From contig NZ_KB891332.1 in the NCBI RefSeq assembly GCF_000373385.1, positions 1-63,554 on the forward strand: a DNA stretch of 63,554 bases, written 5' to 3'. Positions 1-7,892 of the stretch are shown here, piece by piece. Source of the stretch: Thiobacillus thioparus DSM 505 (GTDB taxonomy: Bacteria > Pseudomonadota > Gammaproteobacteria > Burkholderiales > Thiobacillaceae). How positions within the stretch are numbered: the stretch's first letter is position 1; the number at the start of each line of letters is the position of its first letter. The position numbers and the translations under genes were made by a program. Under the pieces are notes generated by a model. The model was not told the DNA's origin and searched no databases. It saw only the letters and a list, made by a program, of their open reading frames with translations.

Positions 1-15
1 GATGCCAGACGATCT

Positions 16-60
16 TTGAAAATCCGCGTGTCCTTGGTTCGATTCCGAGACTGGCCACCA
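16..60 (+). pseudogene. 3' fragment of tRNA-Phe (GAA), probable att site
   Basis: Bases 16-60 read as the 3' half of a bacterial tRNA-Phe: anticodon loop TTGAAAA with anticodon GAA at 18-20, anticodon-stem 3' strand TCCGC, five-base variable loop, T arm 33-49 with loop TTCGATT, acceptor strand ACTGGCC and encoded ACCA ending at 60. The 5' strand of the anticodon stem should be GCGGA, but 11-15 is GATCT and does not pair, and no D arm lies in 1-15. Identity to a tRNA-Phe therefore starts abruptly at the anticodon loop. This is the usual signature of the duplicated 3' end left when a tyrosine-recombinase element integrates into a tRNA gene. The element and the intact tRNA would lie left of the window. 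An assembly join at the left edge would look similar. Confidence 0.75.
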
Positions 61-342
61 CTTCCAACGGTTCGCGCTTTTCGCGGGCCGTTTTCATTGA
101 AAATCATCCTGTGTCATCCCGCCAGATACGCCGGGTATTACCAGCGGATTTACATGCGCTACACATCGGTACGGGCAGATCGAATTCGCGGTCCCAGGCA
201 ACACCGAATGCGATCAAACCTTGCGCTTGCTGACCCAGTCAACGGGGACGGACGCGGGCTGAAAGGCATAGAGAAGCCGGCCCGTATTGATAGCGGGGAT
301 GGCACCACGACGGGCGGCGGCACCCTCCCCGCTTGTGTTACA
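61..342. other. Intergenic stretch without a recognisable gene
   Basis: Apart from the terminator at 66-92, nothing in these 282 bases looks like a gene on either strand. The reading frame that crosses them on the plus strand continues antisense through the HU gene and has no recognisable product. No clear terminator for the HU gene was found either. Confidence 0.6.
66..92 (+). terminator. Rho-independent terminator behind the tRNA-Phe fragment
   Basis: An 11-bp stem (AACGGTTCGCG with CGCGGGCCGTT, two G-U pairs) with loop CTTTT is followed by TTCATT. It begins six bases after the tRNA CCA end, the normal place for a tRNA terminator. Its presence suggests that bases from 16 rightwards are the original chromosomal side of the tRNA locus. 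Confidence 0.65.
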
Positions 343-639
343 TCACTTCTTTTTCGCGGCTTTCTTACCTGCGACGGCGGTCTTGAAGCCAGCGCCTGCG
401 GTGAAGCGCGGCACTGTCGACGCGGCGATCTTGATCTCGGCGCCGGTTTGCGGGTTGCGGCCAGTACGCGCAGCGCGCTTGGACGACTTGAAGGTGCCGA
501 AGCCGACGAGGGTCACGGTGTCCCCTTTCGCCACGGCCTTGACGACTGCATCAAGGATTGCGTCGAGTGCTCTGCCAGCTGCGGCCTTGCTGATGTCTGC
601 CTCGGTTGCGGCGACTTCGATCAATTCGGATTTGTTCAT
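343..639 (-). CDS. hupB: HU-family nucleoid DNA-binding protein
   Basis: This 98-residue protein is a small basic DNA-binding protein of the HU/IHF family that bends and compacts DNA in the nucleoid. It starts MNKSELIE, has the family core with the GFGTF turn and the RxGRNPQTG beta-arm motif at about residues 46-66, and ends in a lysine-rich tail (AGKKAAKKK). The arm sequence is HU-like rather than IHF-like. The start codon has AAGGGA seven bases upstream. It is monocistronic: the next gene in the same direction ends 158 bases upstream. Family assignment is firm; which HU paralogue it is cannot be told from the window. Confidence 0.92.
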   Translation of the reverse strand: MNKSELIEVAATEADISKAAAGRALDAILDAVVKAVAKGDTVTLVGFGTFKSSKRAARTGRNPQTGAEIKIAASTVPRFTAGAGFKTAVAGKKAAKKK

Positions 640-797
640 AAATATCCCTTCGTTGGTTGAGAGAACTAAATACTACAAGCATTCAGGCTTCCTTGGCTTA
701 TCTGCAAACAACTTCCCCTTCATCAGCCACACAAAGGGTCAGGTTCTAACCACACCATTCCTGAAGAACGGACAATAGGCGGTATTCGAAAGCAATG

Positions 798-2561
798 CTA
801 GGGGTAGAGGCCGGCCAATCCCGGCGGTGCCGCAGTTCTTCCTTTTGTGTTTTCGTCCAGACGCGTGAGCGTTTCGGCCAGCGGTTTTCCCGTCCACGTT
901 CCGCCGGCATAACAGGCCCGGTCGAGCTGCTTCAGCAAGCTTGTCGATTCGGCATCGTCAAGCCGCTCCGACAAGGCCTGGAGACCCAGCGGCGGATCGC
1001 TCGGCCAAGTGGCACGTGCCCAGCCGAGCAGCGTCCGTCGCGCCGCGTGCGGATCGTCATCGTGGCAGGCCTGCCGGAAGGCCTTGCGCGCATCTGCGAC
1101 GGCAACCGTCGATGTCGGTCTGCTTGCGCCCGGGCTGGATGACGGGCGGCGACGCCGGCTGAACCACCATGCTGTGAGCGTCCCCAGCCAGAGCATGCCC
1201 AGAACCAGGCTGAGCCAGTACCCGTGGGTGTTTGCCGGCGCCCGGATCTGTTCGGCGATCGACTTGGACGGACTGGCCGGCAACAGCGGCGTGCCGGCAG
1301 TCGGGCCTGCGGACGTGACCGTGGCAGCGACGCCGCCGGAACCGGGCAGGACAAACAAGGTACGCGCCGGCAGCTCGACTTCACGCTGCTGGTTGCGAGT
1401 GGTATCCCACCAGTACAGATGCAACGCGGGGATCTGATAACGACCCGAACGGCTGGCGATCAGCGCAATGTCCTGGTCGCGGGTGCCGACGACGCCGTCG
1501 CCCTGCACGCCGGTATCCAGCTTGGCTTGGTCGGAGTAGGCCCGCAGGCCGTCCGGCAGTGGCATCAGCACGCTCAGGTCGGGCAGTTGCGAGGCAGTGA
1601 GGCCGAGCGCACTGAGATGCACGTGGCGTGTGATGGGGTCGCCGACGTGGAACGGCCCGTTGTCGGGCTGCCAGCTTTCCGCCAGCGTCACCTTCTGCGC
1701 AGGCAGCCAGTCGTGCCCGGTTCCGCTCGCAGGACGCGGGCGCACGTCGAGGATCAGCGGGTCGGCCCGGGCCCGTAGCGGCTTGGTGGCATTCATCATG
1801 CCCGCGAACGGGTTGCGACCGAATACGTTGCCGAAGAAGGCGTTCGTCCCGAACGGGTCGTTGCCGTTGCGGTCGTCCTGCACCTCGGCATTCAACACCG
1901 GGCCGTCGAGGTGTATCTTGCCGCTGCGCTGCGGGAACAGCAGGTATTTGCGCTCGACCACCCGATAGCTGCGGCCGTCGCGCGTGGCGCTGGTCTGGCT
2001 GTCCTGGCCCAACTGCTGCACCAGCACGTCGTTGCTCGGTTGCAGTTCGAGGCTGGCCTGATAAAGCGGCTGGTCGGTATAGAGACGAACCGTCAGGGTA
2101 TCGGCGGCCTGGACGTAGGGCTGTTTCTGGTCGAGCGTCGCGCTGAGGAAGACGTGCGCCGAGCCGCTGGCGGGGACGCTGTCCGGATGGGCAGCGGCCG
2201 CGTTTCCGCTTACGATCAGGGTGAGGGCGGGCGTCGTCTCGCCGTCCCACTGCAGGGCCGGCACCTGCAGCGTGCCGCCGTGTTTCGGCATCAGCGTCAG
2301 GTTGATTTCGGTCTGCGCCGACATCGTGCCGTTGACGATCTGGATGCTGGAACCCGTACTGCGACCAAGCACGTCGAAGTCCTGCTTGAGCGGGCCGAGG
2401 TCGGGCTGCTTCCCCGTCTGGCCGTCGTGTTTGAGTATGAGCTGTACTGCTTCGCCCGGGCCGGCCTGGGTCGGGTCGAGCCAGGCGCTCACCGCGGCGG
2501 AAGCGGTCAGGCTGAGGGTGCTGAGTGCTGCAAAAACGAAGAGGCGGCATGGGGTGTTCAT
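798..2561 (-). CDS. batD: BatD-family membrane protein (oxygen tolerance)
   Basis: A 587-residue BatD-like protein. It has an N-terminal signal peptide (hydrophobic run at residues 8-23), a long periplasmic beta-rich part beginning VSAWLDPTQ that matches the start of BatD proteins, one transmembrane segment near residue 450 (YWLSLVLGMLWLG) followed by RRRR, and a short cytoplasmic tail. The ATG at 2561 overlaps the TGA of batC in an ATGA, which fixes the start and implies translational coupling. It closes the moxR-bat operon. In other bacteria Bat proteins form a cell-envelope complex linked to aerotolerance and stress; the biochemical role is not settled. Confidence 0.88.
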   Translation of the reverse strand: MNTPCRLFVFAALSTLSLTASAAVSAWLDPTQAGPGEAVQLILKHDGQTGKQPDLGPLKQDFDVLGRSTGSSIQIVNGTMSAQTEINLTLMPKHGGTLQVPALQWDGETTPALTLIVSGNAAAAHPDSVPASGSAHVFLSATLDQKQPYVQAADTLTVRLYTDQPLYQASLELQPSNDVLVQQLGQDSQTSATRDGRSYRVVERKYLLFPQRSGKIHLDGPVLNAEVQDDRNGNDPFGTNAFFGNVFGRNPFAGMMNATKPLRARADPLILDVRPRPASGTGHDWLPAQKVTLAESWQPDNGPFHVGDPITRHVHLSALGLTASQLPDLSVLMPLPDGLRAYSDQAKLDTGVQGDGVVGTRDQDIALIASRSGRYQIPALHLYWWDTTRNQQREVELPARTLFVLPGSGGVAATVTSAGPTAGTPLLPASPSKSIAEQIRAPANTHGYWLSLVLGMLWLGTLTAWWFSRRRRPSSSPGASRPTSTVAVADARKAFRQACHDDDPHAARRTLLGWARATWPSDPPLGLQALSERLDDAESTSLLKQLDRACYAGGTWTGKPLAETLTRLDENTKGRTAAPPGLAGLYP

Positions 2562-3463
2562 GGTTGCGTCCCTTGCTGTCGGATGAGATGTTCGATCATG
2601 AATTTGTGCCGCAACAGGCCGCCCGGGTCGTCCGGAATGCGGCGCAGCCATTGTTCCTCGGCGAGCTGGCGTTCGCTGGACGGGCGGGTCGCGGCCTGTG
2701 GCGCCTGGAGCGCCTGCGGCTTGGCCAGTCCGGCGGCGGCATCATTGCGGGCCTGGGCGGCGTCGTTCGCGGCCTGACCCTGTTGTGAACCGTTCGCGTC
2801 CGTGTTGCGGCGATCGGACGGCTGACCCGGATTGGTCTGATCGGGCTGGGTCTGTCCTTGCTGTGGCTGGCCTTGTCCGGCGGGTTTGGTTTGGGCGCCT
2901 CCGGCCTGGTTTCGGTCCTGCTTGCCCGCTTGCGCCGTATTGTTCGAAGACGGCTTCGACACCTCGCCGTTCTGCGTGCCGGAATCCTGTTTCTGCTTGC
3001 CCGGATCGCCCTGCTTCTGGGCGTCCTGATTCTTGTTGCCCTGCCGGCTCTGGCCCGAGGCGGATTGCGTCTTGGGTGGCTGCGTCTGCAAGGCCTTGGC
3101 CACCAGCTCGCGGTTGTGCCGCGCATCGCGATTGTTCGGATCGCGCGCCAGCGCCGCGTCGTAGGCCTGGATCGCTTCCTGCAGATGGCCTGCGCGCGCC
3201 AGGGCATTGCCCCGGTTGTACTGGCCGTCGCTGTCGCCAAAGACAGCGAAATCCTGTGCCGCCTGCAGGAAATTGCCGGCCTGCAGCTCAGCATAGGCCT
3301 TGCGGCGCGGGTCCTGAAATAGCCGGGACGCTTCGGCCGGCTTGCCTTGATGCAGGAGTTGCTGGGCGCGCTGGTCGGGCGTACTCCACAGGCTGTCCCA
3401 GGTCGGGCTTGCCTGCGCGGCAGCGGCCCACATCAGCAGCCCGGCCAGCCACAGGCCGCGCAT
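2558..3463 (-). CDS. batC: BatC-like TPR protein
   Basis: A 301-residue exported or membrane-anchored TPR protein. Residues 1-19 are a signal sequence (MRGLWLAGLLMWAAAAQAS). Tetratricopeptide-type helices fill about residues 25-125 (for example the segment with YNRGNALARAGHLQEAIQAY). A low-complexity stretch rich in Gln, Asn, Gly and Lys follows to about residue 260. The tail contains EEQWLRRIPDDPGGLLRHKF, typical of BatC proteins. The ATG shares one base with the stop of batB (TGATG). The TPR part probably scaffolds BatA, BatB and BatD; that role is inferred from family context. Confidence 0.87.
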   Translation of the reverse strand: MRGLWLAGLLMWAAAAQASPTWDSLWSTPDQRAQQLLHQGKPAEASRLFQDPRRKAYAELQAGNFLQAAQDFAVFGDSDGQYNRGNALARAGHLQEAIQAYDAALARDPNNRDARHNRELVAKALQTQPPKTQSASGQSRQGNKNQDAQKQGDPGKQKQDSGTQNGEVSKPSSNNTAQAGKQDRNQAGGAQTKPAGQGQPQQGQTQPDQTNPGQPSDRRNTDANGSQQGQAANDAAQARNDAAAGLAKPQALQAPQAATRPSSERQLAEEQWLRRIPDDPGGLLRHKFMIEHLIRQQGTQP

Positions 3464-4419
3464 CACAGCCACCCCCGCCGCGCCAGCAGGCCGGCAAACA
3501 GCAGCAAAAACGGCAACAGCCAGATCCCGCCGTCCAGCCAATGCGCCACGCGGATATCCTGCGCGGCCCGTGTCATGCCGGCACGACTGGCGCGGGCCTG
3601 GAGCTCGCCGATCAAAGCGGGCAGGCCGGCCACATCGGCATAGTGTCCGCCGCCCGAGGCGGCCAGTTGCCGTAGCCGGTCGACGTCGGGCGGCCTGGCA
3701 TTCAACTGGCCCGTCCGGACGAAACCGCCGCCGTGGGCACCGACCACCACGACGCTGACGGCGATGCCGCGCGACCGCAGTTTCCCGGCAGCGTCGAAGG
3801 CGGCGGCCGGGTCGGCGAAGCCGTCGGTCAGCACCACCACCTGGCCTGCCTGGCCCCCGCCGTGTGCCAGCAGTTTGCCGGCCTGTTCGAGCGCCGGTGC
3901 CAGGTCGTCGCCGCGCGTCGGCATGATGCCCGGGTCGAGCGGCGGCAGCAGGGCGCGTACGGTGGCGACATCGTCGGTCAACGGCGCAACGGTATAGGAC
4001 TCGTCGCTGAACACCACCAGGCCGACACGGGCATCGTGTGCGGCGTCGAGCAAATCGTCGAGGGCGTAGCGGGCGCGGGTGGCCCGATTCGGCGGCACGT
4101 CGGCCGCGTTCATCGAAGGAGACAGGTCGAGCACCAGCACCCAGGCTGCATTGCCGCGATAGGCAGGCGAAGGCGCGCGTTGCCAGCTGGGACCGGCCAG
4201 CGCCAGCGCCGCCAGGGTCCAGGCCAGCGCCAGCCAGGGCCACGGAGAGCGCCCGGGTGTGCCGCCACCGTCGAGGCGCAGCGCCGGCAGCAGGTCGGGG
4301 TCGATGAGCCGGGCCCAGTCGCCGTCGCGGCCGCGACGCCGGGCGAGCCAGAAGACCAGACTCCAGAGTACGGGCAAGGCCAGTAGCCAGGCCGGCCGCA
4401 GGAAGTGAAGCGACTGCAT
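3463..4419 (-). CDS. batB: BatB-like VWA-domain membrane protein
   Basis: A 318-residue protein with N-terminal transmembrane segments (about residues 8-25 and 60-77), a von Willebrand A domain and a C-terminal membrane helix (IWLLPFLLLFAGLLA). The metal-ion adhesion site reads DLSPS (D98, S100, S102), with a VVLTDG strand later, so it is probably intact. It is the partner of BatA, which has the same layout. Start chosen at 4419 because its ATG overlaps the batA stop as TGATG, as at the next junction; an in-frame ATG nine bases upstream is possible. Bat VWA proteins are thought to assemble in the inner membrane with their VWA domains in the periplasm. Confidence 0.88.
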   Translation of the reverse strand: MQSLHFLRPAWLLALPVLWSLVFWLARRRGRDGDWARLIDPDLLPALRLDGGGTPGRSPWPWLALAWTLAALALAGPSWQRAPSPAYRGNAAWVLVLDLSPSMNAADVPPNRATRARYALDDLLDAAHDARVGLVVFSDESYTVAPLTDDVATVRALLPPLDPGIMPTRGDDLAPALEQAGKLLAHGGGQAGQVVVLTDGFADPAAAFDAAGKLRSRGIAVSVVVVGAHGGGFVRTGQLNARPPDVDRLRQLAASGGGHYADVAGLPALIGELQARASRAGMTRAAQDIRVAHWLDGGIWLLPFLLLFAGLLARRGWL

Positions 4420-5390
4420 CAGCGCCATGCGCGTCCGCTCCACAGCACGGCCGGCAGGCTCAGCAGCAGCGCCAGCCCCAATGGCCACGCGAACCATTCG
4501 TCGCGCGGGCGATACCACTGCTGGCGCGCAGCGCTCGGCTCCAGTTGGTCGATGCGGTCGTAGACCTGTTCGAGGGCGGCGGCATCGGTGGCGCGGAAGT
4601 ATTCGCCGCCGGTTGTCTTGGCGATGCTTTTCAGCGTGTCCTCGTCCAGGTCGCTGTTGCCGCTGACGCCAAAGAAGCCGTCCTGCGCGGCGGCACCGAC
4701 GCCGATGGTGTAGATGCGCAGCCCGGCCTGGGCGGCCATCTTGGCGGCTTCCACGGGCGGCATGGCGCCGGCGTTGCTGCTGCCGTCGGTGAGCAGGATC
4801 AGTACGGTATCGCCCTGGTGGCCCGATCGGGTCGGGTCCTGCTTGAGCCGCTTGATGGCGAGGCCGATGGCGTCGCCGATCGCCGTCTGCGTGCCCGCCA
4901 CGCCAATCATGGCCTCGTCGAGAAACTGGTCCACCGTGTTGAGATCGGGAGTGAGCGGCGCCTGCAGATAGGGCCGAGTGCCAAACAGGATGAGACCGAC
5001 CTGGTCGCCGTGACGGCGGCGGATGAAATCGCCGGCCACTTTCTGCACCACCTGCAGACGAGTTGCGCCACCCGCCATGTCCTGGTTGGCCATGGAACCC
5101 GACACGTCGACCGCCAGCAGCAGGCGCCGCCCGGTTGCGGCGACCGCTTCGGGGTCACCCACCCACTGCGGCCGGATGGCGGCGAGGACCAGCAGCAGCC
5201 AGACCAGGGCGAACAGCAGTTTGCGCGGGGGCGGGGCCGGATGCCCGGCCGGCAGCGCCGCGCCCGCGACCATGGCGGCGAAGGGCAGGAACAGCGCCGC
5301 GCCGTGCGGCTGCGCGGGCGGCAGCCAGCGCGCCAGCAGCCACGGCAACGGCAGGCTCAGCAGCATCCAGGGCCAGGCGACATGGATCAC
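4419..5390 (-). CDS. batA: BatA-like VWA-domain membrane protein
   Basis: A 323-residue protein with two N-terminal membrane helices, a VWA domain with an intact MIDAS (DVSGS, D95, S97, S99) and the downstream LLTDGSS strand, and a C-terminal helix (PLGLALLLSLPAVLW). It starts at a GTG whose GTGA overlaps the stop of the DUF4381 gene; a longer upstream reading has no support. It lies in the usual Bat order behind moxR, DUF58 and DUF4381. The role in envelope stress or aerotolerance is known only from family studies. Confidence 0.88.
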   Translation of the reverse strand: MIHVAWPWMLLSLPLPWLLARWLPPAQPHGAALFLPFAAMVAGAALPAGHPAPPPRKLLFALVWLLLVLAAIRPQWVGDPEAVAATGRRLLLAVDVSGSMANQDMAGGATRLQVVQKVAGDFIRRRHGDQVGLILFGTRPYLQAPLTPDLNTVDQFLDEAMIGVAGTQTAIGDAIGLAIKRLKQDPTRSGHQGDTVLILLTDGSSNAGAMPPVEAAKMAAQAGLRIYTIGVGAAAQDGFFGVSGNSDLDEDTLKSIAKTTGGEYFRATDAAALEQVYDRIDQLEPSAARQQWYRPRDEWFAWPLGLALLLSLPAVLWSGRAWR

Positions 5391-5839
5391 CGGCGGACTC
5401 CGAGGAAGCCGCGAACCCCTTTCAGCCAACGGGCGCGATCGGCTGAGACCCGGCTGCCGTAAGCAGCGCGCAGCAGCGCCTGGCCCGCGTCGCCCGCCAA
5501 ATCCCGGCCACCGTGCGCAACGACGAAGTCCAGCCAGGCCGATCCACTCAGATGCGCTACAGTCTCGCGGCCATGGACGGCGATCGCGTAGCGGCGCATC
5601 AGGTGTTCCAGCTCGCCGGCCAGGCGGGCGGCGTCGTTCGGCCCGCTTTCCAGACGCTTGAGCTCGCGCAGAGCGACGCGCCGCAGGCGACCGGCAGGGC
5701 GCCGGTACCAGTAGACCCCGGCTGCCGCGACCAGTCCGAGCAGCAATGCCAGTCCCCACCAGCCGGGCGCCAACGGCCACCACCCGGGCGGCGGCGGCGC
5801 ATGGGCTGGCGCCAGTTGGGACAGCCAGTCGGCATTCAT
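5387..5839 (-). CDS. DUF4381 domain protein of the MoxR-Bat operon
   Basis: A 150-residue single-pass membrane protein. It begins MNADWLSQLAPAHAPPPP, then has a membrane helix at about residues 25-45 (WWGLALLLGLVAAAGVYWY), followed by a cytoplasmic helical part with the LRRVALRELKRLE motif. This is the layout of DUF4381, which sits between the DUF58 gene and batA in many proteobacteria. The ATG at 5839 overlaps the DUF58 stop as ATGA. The function is unknown; position and coupling suggest it is a part or adaptor of the Bat assembly. Confidence 0.8.
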   Translation of the reverse strand: MNADWLSQLAPAHAPPPPGWWPLAPGWWGLALLLGLVAAAGVYWYRRPAGRLRRVALRELKRLESGPNDAARLAGELEHLMRRYAIAVHGRETVAHLSGSAWLDFVVAHGGRDLAGDAGQALLRAAYGSRVSADRARWLKGVRGFLGVRR

Positions 5840-6738
5840 GCCGCCCATGCCGTTTCCCTGAGTAGCGGCGGCAGCGACTCGGCCACGGCATCCGCGGTAT
5901 CCAGGTGGGTCAGCGGCAAGGCAAGCCGGCAGGCCAGGGCATCCAGCTGCTGGTGCCGCGCCGTCCATCTTTCCTGCCAGGCGTCCCGGCTGCGCGCGCC
6001 ATCGAGCCACCAGAGCCGGCCAGGCAGGCCGGCACGATACAGGCCGGCGGGCAGGCCATTGCGCTCCAATGGATCGCTCAGTCCCAACAGCCGGCAGTCG
6101 CTGTGCGCGCTCAGCGCGGCCAGGGCGGATTCGGTGCGCTCGTCCAGCGCGCTGAAGTCGCTCAGTACCAGCACCAGACTGCCGGGTTGCAGCAACGGCC
6201 GCAATCCGGCCAGCAGGGCGTTCAGGTTGTCGGCATTGGGCACGCCGGGCGCCTGCGGCTGCGCCTCGACCAACGCTTCGAGCACCGGCAGCACGCCGGC
6301 TTCGCGGCCACGAGGCGGGAAGATGCGTGGCTGATCATGGCCGCTGGCGATCAGGGCGCCAAGGCGGTCGCCGCCCAGCACCGCAACCCAGGCCAGCAGG
6401 GCCGCCGACCGCAACAGCAGGGCGGACTTGAACTGGCGGCGGCTGCCGAAATAGAGACCGGGATGCAGGTCCGCCAACAGCCAGACCGGCCGCTCACGTT
6501 CCTCGCGAAACAGTTTGGTGTGCGGCCGGCCGCGCCGCGCAGTGACGCGCCAGTCGATGTTGCGGGCGTCGTCGCCGGGCGCGTAGGGCCGCACCTCCTC
6601 GAATTCCAGGCCGCGCCCGCGTTGGGCGCTGCGGTGCGAACCCTGCAGTCGCGCGAGTGCGGGGCGGTGCGCGTGCAGGCTGAGACCGCAAGCGGAGCCG
6701 CGCAACGCGACCAGTTCCGCCAGATCGGGCAGGCTCAC
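5836..6738 (-). CDS. DUF58 domain protein
   Basis: A 300-residue DUF58 protein. The family signature is present as GLEFEEVRPYAPGDDARNIDWRVTAR (quoted in part: RPYAPGDD and IDWRVTAR). The rest is a VWA-like fold without a clear MIDAS, ending LRETAWAA. The GTG start at 6738 overlaps the moxR stop (GTGA). DUF58 proteins nearly always accompany MoxR ATPases and are thought to be their clients or adaptors in maturing a membrane complex. Confidence 0.85.
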   Translation of the reverse strand: MSLPDLAELVALRGSACGLSLHAHRPALARLQGSHRSAQRGRGLEFEEVRPYAPGDDARNIDWRVTARRGRPHTKLFREERERPVWLLADLHPGLYFGSRRQFKSALLLRSAALLAWVAVLGGDRLGALIASGHDQPRIFPPRGREAGVLPVLEALVEAQPQAPGVPNADNLNALLAGLRPLLQPGSLVLVLSDFSALDERTESALAALSAHSDCRLLGLSDPLERNGLPAGLYRAGLPGRLWWLDGARSRDAWQERWTARHQQLDALACRLALPLTHLDTADAVAESLPPLLRETAWAA

Positions 6739-7727
6739 GGGGCGGGCACCTGCTGCAACAATTCGGCCACGCATTGCTGGGCGGTGACGCCGCGCGCCTG
6801 CGCGGTGTAGTCGAGCAGCAGCCGGTGGCGCAGGGCATCGGGGGCAATGGCCTGGACATCGTCGGGACTGACGTAGTCGCGCCCGTCGAGCCAGGCCAGT
6901 GCACGGGCGCCGCGCTCGATGGCGATCGCCGCGCGCGGGCTAGCGCCCCAGCGCAGCCATTCGGCGAGGCCGGCACTGTACTTTTCCGGGCTGCGCGTGG
7001 CCTCGACCAGAGCGGCGATGTATTCCGCCACCGAATCGGCGAGCGCGAGGTCGAGCACGTCGCGGCGCGCGGCGAGGATCGTTTCCTGGCTCAGCCGGCT
7101 GGGCGGCGGCGGCAGTTCGCGCGCTTCCCGTGCCTCGCGGCGGGCCAACTCCATGATGCGCAGGGTGGTGGCGCGGTCCGGGTAGTCGACCCGGGTATGC
7201 AGCATGAAGCGGTCTAGCTGCGCCTCGGGCAACGGATAGGTGCCTTCGTGCTCGATCGGGTTCTGGGTGGCCATCACCAGGAACAGGCGCGGCAAGGGAT
7301 AGGTGGCGGCACCGACGCTGATCTGCCGCTCGGCCATCGCTTCGAGCAGCGCGGATTGCACCTTGGCGGGCGCGCGGTTGATCTCATCCGCCAGGATCAA
7401 GTTGTGGAACAGCGGGCCGCGCTGGAAATGGAAGCCGCCTTCCTCGGGACGGTAGATGTCGGAGCCGGTGAGGTCGGCCGGCAGCATGTCGGGGGTGAAC
7501 TGCAGACGCTGGAAGTCGCCTTCCAGACCGTGCGCCAGTGCCTTGATGGAACGGGTCTTGGCGAGACCGGGTGGGCCCTCGACGAGCAGGTGGCCATCCG
7601 CCAGCAGGGCCACCAGCAGGCGCTCGACCAGGCTTTCCTGGCCGAGGATCTGGTCGTTGAGATAAGCGCGCAGGCCGTTGAGCGCGGCGAGCGCGGGGCG
7701 AGTGACTGAAGCAGTTGCGGCGTCCAC
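6735..7727 (-). CDS. moxR: MoxR-family AAA+ ATPase
   Basis: A 330-residue AAA+ chaperone-like ATPase. Walker A is GPPGLAKT at residues 51-58, Walker B is ILADE with D114 and E115, followed by the MoxR insert (ATQNPIEHEGTYPLPEAQLDRF) and the C-terminal lid domain with SPRA. MoxR ATPases help assemble or activate VWA proteins encoded beside them, here BatA and BatB. I chose the GTG at 7727 because GGAAGG lies five bases upstream; an ATG at 7781 would add 18 residues. It is the first gene of the operon and its promoter region is shared with the divergent efflux operon. Confidence 0.9.
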   Translation of the reverse strand: MDAATASVTRPALAALNGLRAYLNDQILGQESLVERLLVALLADGHLLVEGPPGLAKTRSIKALAHGLEGDFQRLQFTPDMLPADLTGSDIYRPEEGGFHFQRGPLFHNLILADEINRAPAKVQSALLEAMAERQISVGAATYPLPRLFLVMATQNPIEHEGTYPLPEAQLDRFMLHTRVDYPDRATTLRIMELARREAREARELPPPPSRLSQETILAARRDVLDLALADSVAEYIAALVEATRSPEKYSAGLAEWLRWGASPRAAIAIERGARALAWLDGRDYVSPDDVQAIAPDALRHRLLLDYTAQARGVTAQQCVAELLQQVPAP

Positions 7728-7892
7728 GGCATCCTTCCGATCAGGTGTGTTGTTGAGTTGCCTGATAGAGAAACGCGGCATGGCCACGAAGTTCCCGAAC
7801 GCCTGTCGGCCACGCAAGGACAGGTCGACGCGATCTGCCCTATCATGCTTGGCGAACCAGGCAGACCGGCCGACCCGCTCGAAGGACGTGAC

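Noticed and set aside
505..507. Degenerate EAM in place of EAL in the GGDEF-EAL protein (residue numbers) as proof of inactivity
   Set aside because: The glutamate and the other metal-binding motifs are kept, so inactivity cannot be claimed.
16..660. Plus-strand reading frame of 214 codons across the tRNA fragment and HU
   Set aside because: It runs antisense through the HU gene, has no recognisable domain and starts inside the tRNA fragment.
2650..3100. Q/N-rich codons of batC as a DNA repeat array
   Set aside because: No repeated unit of constant length is visible; the bias is at the protein level.
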